Shown: in pieces, positions 42,288 to 50,524 of the stretch
Layout of the letters: every line of letters begins with the position of its first letter
Numbering within the stretch: position 1 is the stretch's first letter
Source: Clostridium isatidis
Lineage (GTDB): Bacteria > Bacillota > Clostridia > Clostridiales > Clostridiaceae
Assembly: GCF_002285495.1 (NCBI RefSeq)
Contig: NZ_CP016786.1
Location: 2,426,001 to 2,490,000, forward strand
DNA: 64,000 nucleotides
Direction of reading: 5' to 3'
Position numbers and translations under genes: made by a program
Notes under the pieces: model-generated
Told to the model about the DNA's origin: nothing
What the model saw: the letters and a program-made list of their open reading frames with translations, nothing else
Database searches by the model: none

Positions 42288-44183
42288 TTATTTATATACT
42301 GGTTTTCTTTTACCATGCCAGAAATTATCTGCAAGCTTAGTAATCCATGGAATTACCCAATAATCTAATCCTAAAGTTCTTCCTGCTCCACCCATTAAAG
42401 CAATTGCTCCGAAGAAGTACCATAGTATGTCCCAACCAGCCATTGCACATAATATAAAGTTAACAACCATTCCAGCCGATACAGCACTTGCTATGAATGT
42501 AAATAATCCAGCTATTAAAGCAAGACCCATTCCTATTTCAATACATACAACTATTCTTTGGAACCATACTGCTACTTCTGGATTTGGCATCATAAATTCC
42601 ATTATTGCAGAATACCAACCTGGCATTTTGCTAATAATTGGAGTTGCCCATTCAGTTGCTGTTTCTGCTGCTTGTGAAGCACTTGATGCTGCATCTGCTG
42701 CTGCACTTGCACCTGAAGTTCCGTTTTGTAACCATTCAAATGGCATTTTTACATTACCAGCCTTAATCCAGCTATCAGCACCAATCTTAATTTTACTAAA
42801 GAAACCTGTACCGTCAAAATTCCACATTGATTCCCAAACAGTAGTGCCTACTAATTTTTCTAATCCTTCAATTAACCATAGAACACCTATATAAATTCTA
42901 AGTGGTACTAACCATAATCTGTTAGCCTTAGATGATAAATGACCTCTTACAAAGGATCTCTTATGTTCCATATTAAAGAATTCATGTTGTAAATAGTTAT
43001 AGCATGCATTTATATTGTTTACTCCCCATAGGTAGTGTAAATTAACTAAATGTTTCATTAACATTGCAAAGAAACCTGATAACTTCACTCCCATTAAGTT
43101 AGCAACGCAGTATCTTCCTCCAATAGAAACCATAAATCCATGATATTTTCCTTGGAATTTAACCATTTCTTTATTTTCTATTGAAGCAATTATATTCTCA
43201 ACAACTGTATCTGCAGTTTGAATAGCAGCTTCAACTATTTGAGGAGTTCCCTTACCTTTTTCTTCTTCAAAATAAGCCATATCTCCAACTACAAATACAT
43301 TTTCCTTACCAACAGCTTGCATATATTCGTTTGTTTGTAATCTTCCTGCTCTTGCTGTTTCTAAACCATATTCTTTTGATTCTTGGTTAGCTTGGATACC
43401 ACAAGTCCATATTAATGTATTAGTTTTTATTCTAGTTCCATCTTTTAAAATTACTTCATTCTTAGTAACTTCAACTATAGGAGAATTCTTTAAAATTTCC
43501 ATTCCATGTTTAGCCATGTATCTTTCAGCCTTATCAGCTTGATCTCTGTCTAACATGTTTAGTATTGTTCCCATAGCTTCAACAACTTTTAAAGTTACTT
43601 CGCTTTCATCAACATTGTACTTTCTTGCTAATACAGTTTTCCACTCTAAAAGTTCTCCAGCCATTTCTATACCAGTAAAACCTGAACCTGCTACTATAAA
43701 TGTTAGCATTTCTTTTCTCTTATTAGCATCTTTTTCTATGCTTGCTTTAGCAAACATTTCTTGAATATGTTCTCTTATTCTTATTGCGTCTTCAAAAGAC
43801 CATAGAGTAAATCCATTTTCTTTTACCCCTGGAACGCCGAAGAATGCTGGTTCACTACCTGTACCTATAACTAGGTAATCATAATCATATTTTCCATTAG
43901 TTGTAGTAATTAATTTCTTATCAGTATCAACTTTTTCTATATAATCTATAACTACATTAACTTTTGTTTTACCAAAAATTTTAACTAATTCTACTTGTAC
44001 TGATTCAGGGTGAACTCTTCCTCCCGCAACTTCATGTAATTCTGTCATTAAAGTATGATATGGATGCTTATCAATAAGTGTTATTTCCACATCATTATTC
44101 TTCTTATATTTCTTTGCTAATTTTTTAGCAGTTTGAACACCACCGTATCCAGCTCCAAGAACAACTATCTTATTCTTTGACAT
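42288..44183 (-). CDS. ndh2: Type II NADH dehydrogenase with C-terminal membrane domain (Ndh2)
   Basis: A 631-residue flavoprotein. Residues 1 to about 400 are NDH-2: the FAD motif V-L-G-A-G-Y-G-G-V, the NAD motif I-V-A-G-S-G-F-T-G-I-E-M-A-G-E-L near 167, and F-V-V-G-D-M-A. Ordinary NDH-2 proteins stop near 400-450 residues. Here about 210 more follow, with four or so membrane helices separated by an Ala/Ser-rich insert, resembling DoxX/MauE-type modules. Listeria Ndh2, which feeds electrons to extracellular acceptors, has the same extra membrane end. The ATG at 44183 has GAGGTG at 6 bases; a GTG three codons earlier is part of that site. Confidence 0.9.
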   Translation of the reverse strand: MSKNKIVVLGAGYGGVQTAKKLAKKYKKNNDVEITLIDKHPYHTLMTELHEVAGGRVHPESVQVELVKIFGKTKVNVVIDYIEKVDTDKKLITTTNGKYDYDYLVIGTGSEPAFFGVPGVKENGFTLWSFEDAIRIREHIQEMFAKASIEKDANKRKEMLTFIVAGSGFTGIEMAGELLEWKTVLARKYNVDESEVTLKVVEAMGTILNMLDRDQADKAERYMAKHGMEILKNSPIVEVTKNEVILKDGTRIKTNTLIWTCGIQANQESKEYGLETARAGRLQTNEYMQAVGKENVFVVGDMAYFEEEKGKGTPQIVEAAIQTADTVVENIIASIENKEMVKFQGKYHGFMVSIGGRYCVANLMGVKLSGFFAMLMKHLVNLHYLWGVNNINACYNYLQHEFFNMEHKRSFVRGHLSSKANRLWLVPLRIYIGVLWLIEGLEKLVGTTVWESMWNFDGTGFFSKIKIGADSWIKAGNVKMPFEWLQNGTSGASAAADAASSASQAAETATEWATPIISKMPGWYSAIMEFMMPNPEVAVWFQRIVVCIEIGMGLALIAGLFTFIASAVSAGMVVNFILCAMAGWDILWYFFGAIALMGGAGRTLGLDYWVIPWITKLADNFWHGKRKPVYK

Positions 44184-44489
44184 GTTGTACACCTCGTCCC
44201 TTCATAAAAAATAATTCATAAATCGCATATTTTATTCTATATATAATATTATCATATGTCCATATAAAATAGTTATTTATTTTGTCGATTTTTTAACGAT
44301 AATTTTTTATCAATTTTTCTTTCAAATGTTTGAAAATGGCTTATTAAAGCCACTTATTCCTACATTCTATTATTTACAGCAATAAGTTTTTCTTATAAGG
44401 TATAAGTTTTTTGAATATCAAAAGCAAATTTATATGTGTATAATTAGTCTGTAAATAATTCCATTTACGAAAAGATGCAAATATAATAC
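44184..44489. promoter_or_regulatory. Divergent control region between ndh2 and apbE
   Basis: About 300 AT-rich bases with no gene. A perfect 7-2-7 palindrome TTTCAAA-TG-TTTGAAA lies at 44320-44335, and TGGCTT-ATTA-AAGCCA at 44337-44352. These may be operators. On the apbE side TATAAT at 44482-44487 could be a -10 element, but no good -35 is seen. A TCGACA with TATATG 16 bases later lies on the ndh2 strand near 44260-44287. Confidence 0.45.
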
Positions 44490-44493
44490 TAAA

Positions 44494-44605
44494 ATGAAAG
44501 AGAAGAGCGGATGCAGCCCAAAGGAAGCTTATCCAGCTAGAAACTGCTAAATAGCATTATTTAGTTTAGGACTTTAGGTTTTTGCCCTAAAGTCTTTTAT
44601 TTTTA
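44494..44605 (+). promoter_or_regulatory. Structured leader with terminator upstream of apbE
   Basis: This non-coding stretch has three successive folds. First, a three-tier hairpin at 44506-44538: AGC-GGAT pairs with ATCC-A-GCT, and inside it AGC/GCT and CC/GG close an AAA loop. Second, CTAAATA/TATTTAG at 44547-44564 with a GCAT loop. Third, the terminator GACTTTAGG/CCTAAAGTC. This is the plan of a riboswitch or attenuator. It does not match the FMN, c-di-GMP, TPP, cobalamin or NiCo consensus as I know them. Confidence 0.55.
44570..44605 (+). terminator. Intrinsic terminator inside the apbE leader
   Basis: GACTTTAGG (44570-44578) pairs perfectly with CCTAAAGTC (44586-44594); TTTTATTTTT follows. 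It ends about 50 bases before the apbE start, with no gene before it on this strand, so it is positioned to control apbE. Confidence 0.8.
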
Positions 44606-44656
44606 TCATATTATTCTTTATAATATAAATAGTAAATCTTATAGGAGGATGCTAAA

Positions 44657-45712
44657 ATGAAAAAATACTTAAATTACTTTTGCTTAACTATTTCATTAAT
44701 CTTTTCTTTTGCATTACTTAGTGGTTGTACAAATAATTCACAATCCAGTGAAGCAAATAACGAACCTATTGAAAAAAGTGAAATCTTAATGGGTACAGTA
44801 ATTAGTGTAAAAATTTATGATAGTAATGATGAAGCAATATTAGATGATGTTTTTAATAAAGTAAGAGAATTAGAAAGCAAATTATCAATCAATGATGAAG
44901 GAACATTAATAGATAAAATAAATGAAGCTTCTGGTATAAATCCTGTTGAAATTGATGAAGATACATATTATCTTTTAGAAAAAGGATTAGAATATGGTAA
45001 TATATCTGATGGTCGTTTTGATATTACAATAGGACCATTAGTAAAGCTTTGGAGTATAGGATTAGAAGGTCAAAAATTACCTACACAAGAAGAAATTGAT
45101 GCAAAACTTCCACTTATCAATTATAATGACTTGATTTTAAACGATAAAGAAAAAACAGCCTTTCTTAAGAGAAAAGAAATGATAATTGATCTTGGCGGTA
45201 TTGCAAAGGGTTATACAGCTGACGTAATTTCAGAAATGTTATCTGAAAGAGGAGTTAATAGTGCTATAATAAATCTTGGTGGAAACATTCTTGCAAAAGG
45301 AAAGAATACAAACGGAAATCTTTGGAAAATAGGAATACAAAATCCAACTTCTGAACGTGGCGATACAGTTGGAATTATAAAAATTGAAAATAAATCTGTT
45401 GTTACTTCTGGAATTTACGAAAGATATTTTGAAGAAAATGGAGTAAGATATCATCATTTATTAGATCCAAAAACCGGCTATCCTTATGAAAATAACATTG
45501 CCGGTATAACTATAGTAAGTGATAAATCTATCGATGGTGATGCTTTATCAACTTCTGTTTTTGCAATGGGAATAGAAGAAGGCTTAAAATTTGTAAATTC
45601 AAGAGATGACATAGATGCAATCTTTGTAACTACAGATAATAAGATTTATTTAAGTGATGGAATTAAAGATAATTTTGAATTAAGTAATGAAGACTTTACA
45701 ATAGCAAACTAA
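44657..45712 (+). CDS. apbE: FAD:protein FMN transferase, lipoprotein (ApbE/FmnB type)
   Basis: A 351-residue surface lipoprotein with signal peptide and lipobox L-L-S-G-C. ApbE enzymes take FAD and attach FMN to Ser or Thr of extracytoplasmic proteins. The family blocks are M-G-T-V-I-S-V-K, D-G-R-F-D-I-T-I-G-P-L-V, D-L-G-G-I-A-K-G-Y-T-A-D, H-H-L-L-D-P-K-T-G-Y-P and D-G-D-A-L-S-T-S-V-F-A-M-G. In Listeria the homologue FmnB flavinylates the electron carrier PplA; no PplA-like FMN-binding protein is seen in this window, so the substrate must lie elsewhere. The gene is divergent from ndh2 and sits behind a leader with a terminator. AGGAGGATGCTAAA precedes the start. Confidence 0.94.
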   Translation: MKKYLNYFCLTISLIFSFALLSGCTNNSQSSEANNEPIEKSEILMGTVISVKIYDSNDEAILDDVFNKVRELESKLSINDEGTLIDKINEASGINPVEIDEDTYYLLEKGLEYGNISDGRFDITIGPLVKLWSIGLEGQKLPTQEEIDAKLPLINYNDLILNDKEKTAFLKRKEMIIDLGGIAKGYTADVISEMLSERGVNSAIINLGGNILAKGKNTNGNLWKIGIQNPTSERGDTVGIIKIENKSVVTSGIYERYFEENGVRYHHLLDPKTGYPYENNIAGITIVSDKSIDGDALSTSVFAMGIEEGLKFVNSRDDIDAIFVTTDNKIYLSDGIKDNFELSNEDFTIAN

Positions 45713-45744
45713 TAACTCAGTTAGTAGTTTGGAATATGAAGTTT

Positions 45745-45797
45745 ATGACAAAACTAAAAGAAGCTAGAAATTTTCTAGCTTCTTTTAGTTTTGTCAT
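45745..45797. terminator. Long bidirectional inverted repeat between apbE and htrA
   Basis: Arms of 26 bases (45745-45770 and 45772-45797), perfectly complementary with almost no loop. It lies between convergent genes and begins 32 bases after apbE. It is much longer than the other terminators here. Confidence 0.8.
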
Positions 45798-45807
45798 ATT
45801 GATTATT

Positions 45808-46974
45808 TTACTCCTCTAATTGAAGATTTACTGTCTTCTTTTCACCATTCCTTATTAATTCTATAGATACAGTATCACCTGCCGATTTTGAATCCCTAAT
45901 CTCTCTTAATTCATCAAAAGTTTTCACTCTTTTATTATCAAATTTTATTATTAAATCACCATTTTGTATTCCTGCTTTTTCTGCAGGTGAAAATTCTGAC
46001 ACTGAAACTATATAAAGTCCTTCTTCCATGTCAAATTGTTTAGCTAAATCTTCATTAATTTCTCTTATTGTGATTCCTAGCTTTAAAATAGGCTTTGATA
46101 AAGATTCAATTCTATCTTTAACTTCATTGATCGGAATCGCAAATCCAATTCCTTCCACTTCACTATCAGCAATTTTTAAGGTGTTAATTCCTACAACTTC
46201 TCCCTTTGTATTAATAAGAGGTCCTCCGCTATTACCAGGGTTAATTGCTGCATCTGTTTGAATTAAATTAACCTTTACTCCTGTACTTGTTTCTACTTTT
46301 CTGTTCACTGCACTTACCATACCACCTGTTACAGTTTGATTAAATTCTTTTGATAAAGGTGTTCCTATTGCTAATACTTCTTCTCCTGGCTGCAATACTG
46401 ATGAATCTCCTAGCTCTACAACTCCAGGAACCTCTACTGTATCGTCCTTTATTTTAAGCATTGCAACATCTTGATTTTGGTCATAATTTACAACTTTTGC
46501 GGCTACATCTCTACCATCTGATAAAGTAACCACAACTTCTTGGGCTCCTTCAACAACATGATAATTAGTTAATATATACCCTTCTTCATTGATGATAAAT
46601 CCTGAGCCAATTCCAGAAACTTCTTTAGGAAGAATTCCACTATAATCAATAACTCCATTTACAGATACAACAACAACTGCAGGAGCTACTTTTTGAAATG
46701 CCTCACTTGCTGTAAGGGCTCCTTCTGTTTCTCTGAAACTTTGAGGATTTAAAGTAATAGTTGTAGTTTGATTAATACCTTTCTCCTTCAATAAATAATA
46801 AGTACCATAGCCACCAATAGCACCACCAATAATTGCTCCAATCAGCATAATTGCTACTGCTCCAAATATTCCTCTTCTTCTTTTCCTATTTTTATTGCCA
46901 TTTTGATAAATATACTCATTATTATTGCTATCTTTCATTACAAAATTAACATCATATACCTTGTCATCATCCAT
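45808..46974 (-). CDS. htrA: HtrA/DegP-family membrane-anchored serine protease
   Basis: A 388-residue envelope quality-control protease. It has a cytoplasmic N-tail, one membrane helix with many Gly (about residues 38-62), a trypsin-like domain and one PDZ domain at the C-terminus. The catalytic triad is His in T-N-Y-H-V-V (about 138), Asp in D-Q-N-Q-D-V-A-M-L (about 169) and Ser in G-N-S-G-G-P-L (about 247). The ATG at 46974 has GGAGGT at 7 bases and is chosen over one five codons up. It has a single PDZ domain, as is usual in Gram-positive HtrA. Confidence 0.94.
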   Translation of the reverse strand: MDDDKVYDVNFVMKDSNNNEYIYQNGNKNRKRRRGIFGAVAIMLIGAIIGGAIGGYGTYYLLKEKGINQTTTITLNPQSFRETEGALTASEAFQKVAPAVVVVSVNGVIDYSGILPKEVSGIGSGFIINEEGYILTNYHVVEGAQEVVVTLSDGRDVAAKVVNYDQNQDVAMLKIKDDTVEVPGVVELGDSSVLQPGEEVLAIGTPLSKEFNQTVTGGMVSAVNRKVETSTGVKVNLIQTDAAINPGNSGGPLINTKGEVVGINTLKIADSEVEGIGFAIPINEVKDRIESLSKPILKLGITIREINEDLAKQFDMEEGLYIVSVSEFSPAEKAGIQNGDLIIKFDNKRVKTFDELREIRDSKSAGDTVSIELIRNGEKKTVNLQLEE

Positions 46975-47066
46975 ATTAAATACCTCCAAATAATTTGCAT
47001 ATTATTTCTATAATTTAATATAGCACCTCATTATGACAATTATATGACACATTTAAAATATATATT

Positions 47067-48083
47067 TTATTTTTTCATTCTTTCTATTTCATTTGCTTTT
47101 TTAATAACTTGTCTTATTCCATTTATTACTGAATCTTTTTCAGTAATTGATAGAAAATTGCTTTCTGTATTAACTTCATAAAGCTTCGTTAATTCCTCAT
47201 CCCCTAAGGATTTTAATTCTACCTGATTATTTTTTGCTATTAAATAATAAGGTTTTCCGCTAAAAACTCCAGCTTCCTGACTGCTGTTGTTACCACTTGT
47301 AATATTGCTTATTTCATTATATACTGCCTTTGTATAACTTGTCTTTGTCCTATGAGCTTTAAACTCTTTTAAATCCTCTTCTTCTAAAGAATTTTCAAAT
47401 TCCTCTACCTTACAATCAATATCTAGTTTATCAATTATAGAAGTTAATCCAATATAAGATCCAGCCTTTTCTATACCTCTTCTAATCTTTTCTAAAGTCA
47501 TTTCCTTTAAAAAGTCTTCAGAATTTATTTCATTTTCAACCAAGGGATTTATTAATACTACTCCAGCAACTAAATCTGGATAAGCTTTTGCAAATTCAGT
47601 TAAAACAAGACTGCCATACTCTTCTCCTACTAATATATATGGATAAGGTGCTGCTGCTTTTCTTAGTAATACTCTTAAATCTTCTGCTTGCTCCTTAATA
47701 GTTCTATTTGATCCTCCATCACTAAATCCATAACCTCTTCGGTTATACACAAAGGTTGAAACATCATCATAATTTGTAGTTAAATCTTCAATTACTAAAT
47801 CCCATTGATTTAAATTGGCTCCTATATTCCCATCAAAAATTACTGTATAATCCCCTCCATCTCCATCTATCAAATAATCTAATCTTTTATCATCAACTCT
47901 AATATAATCTACTCTTTCTTTAAGAGTTTCCTTTGAAATAAAATTAGTTATTCTTTGATAAACAAAACCTATGAGAAGTAAGATAATAAATATAGTCAAT
48001 ACCTGTTTAAAAACTTCTTTTGAGCTTTTTTTACTTCTCATATTAACCTTATGTACTCCGTTTGAATATGGTAAAAGTTTCAT
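47067..48083 (-). CDS. Alpha/beta hydrolase-fold membrane protein lacking catalytic residues
   Basis: A 338-residue protein with one membrane helix (about residues 24-43) and an alpha/beta hydrolase domain facing outward: Y-D-D-V-S-T-F-V-Y-N-R-R-G-Y-G-F-S-D and I-L-V-G-E-E-Y-G-S-L-V-L. The last would be V-G-H-S-Y-G in active relatives; here the nucleophile Ser is Glu. The usual late G-H-F-I-H segment reads S-N-F-L-S-I-T, so the His is also lost. It is probably a non-enzymatic binding protein. It starts 22 bases after tsaD; an alternative ATG at 48041 with AAGG is possible and would remove 14 residues. Confidence 0.8.
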   Translation of the reverse strand: MKLLPYSNGVHKVNMRSKKSSKEVFKQVLTIFIILLLIGFVYQRITNFISKETLKERVDYIRVDDKRLDYLIDGDGGDYTVIFDGNIGANLNQWDLVIEDLTTNYDDVSTFVYNRRGYGFSDGGSNRTIKEQAEDLRVLLRKAAAPYPYILVGEEYGSLVLTEFAKAYPDLVAGVVLINPLVENEINSEDFLKEMTLEKIRRGIEKAGSYIGLTSIIDKLDIDCKVEEFENSLEEEDLKEFKAHRTKTSYTKAVYNEISNITSGNNSSQEAGVFSGKPYYLIAKNNQVELKSLGDEELTKLYEVNTESNFLSITEKDSVINGIRQVIKKANEIERMKK

Positions 48084-48105
48084 TTAATCTATCCCCCCCA
48101 CTAAC

Positions 48106-49116
48106 CTAAAGTTTTAAATTAGGCTTTGCGTTAAGATTAAAAGGACTCACTTTACCCTTCATTAAATTAAAATATGCAGCACTTCCTATCATTGCAGCAT
48201 TGTCTGTACATAATACTGGTGAAGGAAAAAGTACCTTTATTCCTTCTTTTCCTGCTACATCTATTAATGTTTTTCTTAATGACGAATTAGAAGCTACACC
48301 ACCTGCTATTGCTATTTTATTAACGCCTTTTTCTTTACAAGTTTTTAATACATTTTGTGTTAAAACATCAATCACAGCCTTTTGGAAAGAAGCTGCTACA
48401 TCAGCTTTATTTATTTCTATATCCTTCATCTTACATTGATTCAAATAATTTAGAACTGAAGACTTAAGTCCACTAAAAGAAAAATCTAAAGAATCATCAT
48501 GAAAATTTGCCCTTGGAAATTTAATTGCATCTTCATTTCCTTCTTTAGCCAACTTATCTATTTTGGGTCCTCCTGGATATCCAAGACCAATAGCTCTAGC
48601 TACCTTATCATAAGCTTCACCTGCTGCATCATCTCTAGTTTGACCTATAACTTCATATTCTCCATAATCCTTAACATAGACAATAAAAGTATGCCCCCCT
48701 GATACTACAAGTGATACAAAAGGTGGTTTTAAATCTTTATGTTCTATATAATTAGCTGATATGTGTCCTTCAATATGATTTACTCCAACTAAAGGCTTCT
48801 TTGATGAATATGCAAGTCCTTTCCCATATTGCAGACCAACCAAAAGGGCACCAACTAATCCTGGGCCATATGTAACTCCAATTGCATCTATATCTTTTAA
48901 ACTAACTCCTGCTTTTTCTAATGCTTCCTTAACTACCTTATCAATTACTTCAATATGAATTCTTGAAGCTACTTCTGGTACAACTCCCCCATATACTTTA
49001 TGTGTTTCTATTTGAGTTGCAATTATATTAGATAATACTTCTCTTCCGTTCTTTACTACAGCTGCAGCAGTTTCATCACAACTAGATTCTATTGATAATA
49101 TTAATTTATCTTCCAT
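48106..49116 (-). CDS. tsaD: tRNA N6-adenosine threonylcarbamoyltransferase
   Basis: A 336-residue enzyme that transfers the threonylcarbamoyl group to A37 of tRNAs, the step after Sua5 (encoded at 7.9-9.0 kb). The metal-binding H-x-x-x-H is in V-N-H-I-E-G-H-I near residue 113, with S-L-V-V-S-G-G-H-T and the C-terminal C-T-D-N-A-A-M-I-G. Full length with a good site (GGAAGAGGAGAA). The usual partners TsaB and TsaE are not in this window. Confidence 0.96.
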   Translation of the reverse strand: MEDKLILSIESSCDETAAAVVKNGREVLSNIIATQIETHKVYGGVVPEVASRIHIEVIDKVVKEALEKAGVSLKDIDAIGVTYGPGLVGALLVGLQYGKGLAYSSKKPLVGVNHIEGHISANYIEHKDLKPPFVSLVVSGGHTFIVYVKDYGEYEVIGQTRDDAAGEAYDKVARAIGLGYPGGPKIDKLAKEGNEDAIKFPRANFHDDSLDFSFSGLKSSVLNYLNQCKMKDIEINKADVAASFQKAVIDVLTQNVLKTCKEKGVNKIAIAGGVASNSSLRKTLIDVAGKEGIKVLFPSPVLCTDNAAMIGSAAYFNLMKGKVSPFNLNAKPNLKL

Positions 49117-49304
49117 AATTCTCCTCTTCCATATAACTATTTTTTATTTTATATTTTTTTGATAAAATATCTATAATACAATATAAAAAATTATTTATTA
49201 TTAGTCTATTTGTTATTATATAATGAATGAAAAAAATATTCATTATATTTTATTAGAATTAATGGATTATTAAGGATTTACTAAGGTTTCTAAAGGAGTT
49301 TTTA

Positions 49305-49958
49305 ATGAATATTTACGCAAAAGTTATAGTACCTGGATCACCAATTTCTAAATCTAATTTTAAATTACATAATAAGGATGGCAGAGCTATTCTTCCATAT
49401 AATACGGGTAAGTCCTATGACAAATATGCTCTTTATGAGGAAGAAATAGCTTATCATGCAAGGTTGCAAAACCCAAATGTTGTTTTAGAGGAAGCCTTAA
49501 TAGCTGTTTTAAAAGTTTACTATAAAAGTGAAAAAAGGCATCCTGATACTGCTAATATAACTAAAAGTATTTTTGATGGGGTTGAAAAAAGCGGTTTAAT
49601 AGTAAATGATGCTCAAATTACTAAAATTATTACTGAGGAATATTACGATAAGGTAAACCCTCGATTTGAATTAGAATTTTTTGCAGAGAGCGAATTTACT
49701 CTTTCCTATTCTATTATTAAAAAAGATATCCCTAGTGATAAAAAAATATACACTTCTTTAAAAAAGAATATTAAAAATAAAATAAATTCTTCTGCTAAAA
49801 AAATCCCTAAGAAAAAGGCTGACTCTGAGGATTTAAATATAGGCAGCAAAAATAACACTTGCCATTTCTGCCAAAAAGAATTCTCTAAGGAAGATTTACT
49901 TAGCGCTGATAATGGAAAAACTATTTTTTGCAGAAATTGTTTTAGGAGGATGTTTTGA
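49305..49958 (+). CDS. RusA-like endonuclease-fold protein with C-terminal zinc knuckle
   Basis: A 217-residue protein. Residues 1 to about 130 match the RusA family of Holliday junction resolvases, with the block H-P-D-T-A-N-I-T-K-S-I-F-D-G-V and V-N-D-A-Q-I. Compared with E. coli RusA (D70, D72, K76, D91), the first Asp, the Lys and the last Asp are kept, but the D72 position is Ala (codon GCT at 49551-49553). After a lysine-rich linker (about 150-185) comes C-H-F-C...F-C-R-N-C-F, a four-Cys zinc knuckle. There are no phage genes nearby. Its end overlaps the next gene by four bases. Confidence 0.78.
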   Translation: MNIYAKVIVPGSPISKSNFKLHNKDGRAILPYNTGKSYDKYALYEEEIAYHARLQNPNVVLEEALIAVLKVYYKSEKRHPDTANITKSIFDGVEKSGLIVNDAQITKIITEEYYDKVNPRFELEFFAESEFTLSYSIIKKDIPSDKKIYTSLKKNIKNKINSSAKKIPKKKADSEDLNIGSKNNTCHFCQKEFSKEDLLSADNGKTIFCRNCFRRMF

Positions 49959-50524
49959 GTAAGAAAACTATAGTACTACTAGGTGATAGTTTAACTTATG
50001 GATATGGTGTCCATAAAAAAGAAAGCTGGGCTTATAAGTTGAATTACATTGAAAATCTTAATGTAATAAATAAAGGTGTTAATGGAAGCACTACTACAGA
50101 TATGTTAAATAGATTTACAAAAGATGTTATTAATTTAAATCCTGATATAATATTTATTATGGGTGGAACAAATGATGTTTTATCTAATAAGAATTTATCC
50201 TTTGCAATAAATAATATAAGGCTTATGATTAAGGAAGGATTAACAATAACAAAGAATATTATTATTGGAATTCCACCAACTGTTTATAAAACAAATAACT
50301 CATATTTTATAAGCTTTGAAACTTATGACTATGTCTTTGAAAACCTAAAAAAATTACGCTTAGATTTAATAAATTTATGCGAAGAACTTAAAGTAAGCTA
50401 TATAGATTTCTTTACAGAAACTAGTTTAAGTGAATATTATAATGATATTTTCATTGATGGAGTTCACTTAAATGCTTTAGGAAATAATTTAATATACGAA
50501 AAAATACTAACTACAATAATGTAG
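49955..50524 (+). CDS. SGNH/GDSL-family hydrolase
   Basis: A 189-residue esterase-fold protein with no signal peptide. The nucleophile is in V-L-L-G-D-S-L-T-Y-G-Y-G near residue 11, G-G-T-N-D-V supplies the Gly/Asn oxyanion residues, and D-G-V-H-L-N-A-L-G holds the Asp-x-x-His pair. All four SGNH blocks are therefore intact. The start is TTG at 49955 with AGGAGG six bases upstream, overlapping the stop of the RusA-like gene as TTGA. Substrate unknown; relatives are lysophospholipases or carbohydrate esterases. Confidence 0.87.
   Translation: MSKKTIVLLGDSLTYGYGVHKKESWAYKLNYIENLNVINKGVNGSTTTDMLNRFTKDVINLNPDIIFIMGGTNDVLSNKNLSFAINNIRLMIKEGLTITKNIIIGIPPTVYKTNNSYFISFETYDYVFENLKKLRLDLINLCEELKVSYIDFFTETSLSEYYNDIFIDGVHLNALGNNLIYEKILTTIM

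Noticed and set aside
44490..44605. FMN riboswitch upstream of apbE
   Set aside because: A flavin switch would suit the gene, but the conserved FMN aptamer blocks are absent and the leader is too short for that class. It is reported as an unclassified leader instead.
49305..49958. Prophage remnant marked by a RusA-like gene
   Set aside because: No integrase, portal, terminase or other phage gene is near; the flanks are housekeeping genes with normal composition.
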